A stretch of 64,000 bases of DNA from Salipiger bermudensis HTCC2601 (GTDB lineage: Bacteria > Pseudomonadota > Alphaproteobacteria > Rhodobacterales > Rhodobacteraceae), in NCBI RefSeq assembly GCF_000153725.1, contig NZ_DS022276.1:2629893-2693892 (forward strand), read 5' to 3'. Position 1 is the stretch's first letter. Each line of letters opens with the position of its first letter. The translations under genes were made by a program, and so were the position numbers. The notes under the pieces were generated by a model, which was given only the letters and a program-made list of their open reading frames with translations, ran no database searches and was not told where the DNA came from. Of this stretch, positions 63,077 to 64,000 are shown one piece after another.

Positions 63077-63466
63077 GGCAAGGCGGGCCCATCGCGTGGG
63101 GAGAGCACTCAATAGGGGTGAGCAAGAGCCTGAGTTTGTCGGTCGAGTTGCGGTGTTAACTTTGGAAAGCTCGCCTGAAGCTTCGACGATCGCGCCGGGC
63201 GCGCGGATGTTCAGCTGAGCCTCTTGCACCGGAGCGGCGGGTGCCGCGAGCACGGCCCATGTCTTCGGCATATACTCCGACATCGCGACACGCGTCAGTG
63301 ACAGCGCGTCGATGCCCGTGGCGACGGCAAAGGCCGGGATCCTCTCGATCGGCATGCGCATCTCGCCGGATTTCAGCATGGAGATCACGTTTCCGGGCTC
63401 AAGGCCCATCTCGGTGGCAATTTCTCGCAGGGTCTTCCCGCTCCCCTCGACGGCGTCGGTGATCAT
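63077..63466 (-). pseudogene. XRE-type HTH protein remnant
   Basis: The first 70 residues (from MITDAVEGSGKTLREIA through LTRVAMSEYMPKTW) look like the small HTH proteins common in Rhodobacteraceae, with a recognisable helix-turn-helix. After about residue 75 the frame runs on without a stop into the MaoC gene on the other strand, through sequence that does not look like a protein. So the natural C-terminus is probably lost by frameshift or deletion. No clear ribosome site precedes the ATG. It could instead be a short intact gene with an uncertain end. Confidence 0.4.
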
Positions 63467-63493
63467 GCGGGCGGTGGGGTTGGGCGACTGTGC

Positions 63494-64000
63494 CTATGAC
63501 GGTGTGACGCGGTCCCAGAAGGCCGACTTGCGCCCATGCGCAGCGCGCAGCTGCTCCACGAAGGCACCATGCTCGGGACGGCCTTCATAGTCGGATATTG
63601 CAGCGTCGGCTGCGGCGCAGGCGTCGAGATGGCGCGCGGCGTGGCCATAGCGGGTCGATCGTGCGCGCTCCAGTGCGAACTCGATCATCGAGCGCCAGAT
63701 CAGAACTGCGGCCAGCGGGTGGGCGGAGGAAAGCGCCTCGGCGGTCGGGGTGAGGATCTCGTAGGTGTCCCCATCGATCTCGTCGGATCGGCTGAGCACC
63801 AATTGCGCCGCCAGCGTCGTGTCCGGCCAGGACAAGCAGAACGCCAGGCCAGCCTCGATGGGGGTGAATGCCAGGACAACCTCGCGGGCGCGGTCTTCGA
63901 CCTCAACATCCTCGAAGTCCGGTAGGCGTTTCAGGAGACGACGAAGCGCATCGGGGCAAAGGCGCCGCTCGAAGCGAGCCCAGAGCGCCTGGCGTAGCTG
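63494..64000 (-). CDS. DUF6880-like protein, 3' part only
   Basis: The open frame continues without a stop to the right window edge, so at least 168 C-terminal residues are present and the start lies outside. Visible blocks: KRLPDFEDVEVEDRARE, HPLAAVLIWRSMIEFALER, RYGHAARHLDACAAADAA and LRAAHGRKSAFWDRV near the end, resembling the DUF6880 family of unknown function. The apparent internal start near 63835 is a TTG and not needed. Reads leftward toward the HTH remnant. Confidence 0.7.
   Translation of the reverse strand, partial: QLRQALWARFERRLCPDALRRLLKRLPDFEDVEVEDRAREVVLAFTPIEAGLAFCLSWPDTTLAAQLVLSRSDEIDGDTYEILTPTAEALSSAHPLAAVLIWRSMIEFALERARSTRYGHAARHLDACAAADAAISDYEGRPEHGAFVEQLRAAHGRKSAFWDRVTPS

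Overview
The window is high-GC (roughly two-thirds G+C by eye), densely coded DNA. It carries many ABC and TRAP transporters, a fused FbpB-type permease, a Ugp system and large secreted enzymes. Protein style and gene content suggest an alphaproteobacterium of the Rhodobacteraceae/Roseobacter lineage; this is an inference, as there is no rRNA or marker gene. No tRNA, rRNA, insertion sequence, prophage or CRISPR array was seen. Most genes lie in tight catabolic operons with overlapping start and stop codons.

Layout. (1) 0-3 kb: a TRAP solute-binding protein cut off from its partners by the window edge, and a DUF2252 kinase-like protein. (2) 3-11.8 kb: a LysR regulator divergent from a polyamine-type ABC transporter operon that also encodes a class III aminotransferase, a beta-keto acid cleavage enzyme, a GNAT acetyltransferase and an acetylpolyamine deacetylase. 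(3) 12-15.2 kb: a secreted metzincin protease with a seven-repeat FG-GAP propeller. (4) 15.2-26 kb: a GntR-controlled divergent cluster with FrlB-, FrlC- and FrlD-like enzymes, a variant asparaginase, an amino-acid ABC importer, and an MmgE/PrpD protein plus an argininosuccinate-lyase-like C-N lyase. I read it as a pathway for Amadori compounds (glycated asparagine/aspartate). Three copies of a TTGT-N3-ACAA motif mark the likely GntR operators. (5) 26-35.3 kb: two ABC importers, one FbpABC/AfuABC-like and one UgpBAEC with a cytosolic EEP-family hydrolase. Each is preceded by a Pho-box-like promoter with the same CTGTCAY-N9-CTAG layout. (6) 35.5-41.9 kb: a seven-gene operon (Nudix, PhoU-like/APH-like protein, ATP-grasp, HprK-related kinase, histidine phosphatase, metallophosphoesterase, amphi-Trp protein) resembling the uncharacterised GAK (grasp-and-kinase) system. 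(7) 42-48.7 kb: a 2191-residue secreted protein joining lamin-tail, 5'-nucleotidase, choice-of-anchor and ExeM/NucH nuclease modules. (8) 49-56 kb: a LacI-type regulator divergent from a TRAP transporter operon ending in a VOC protein, a RuBisCO-like protein and a DUF1537 kinase, resembling D-apionate/3-oxo-isoapionate modules. (9) 56.6-63.1 kb: a LIV-type ABC importer with an acyl-CoA synthetase and a MaoC hydratase. (10) Right edge: an HTH gene remnant and the 3' part of a DUF6880-type gene.

Two regions look most worth laboratory work: the Amadori cluster with its unusual lyase/epimerase pair and altered asparaginase active site, and the GAK-type phosphotransfer operon next to phosphate-starvation promoters. 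Function calls come from remembered family motifs; no database search was run.
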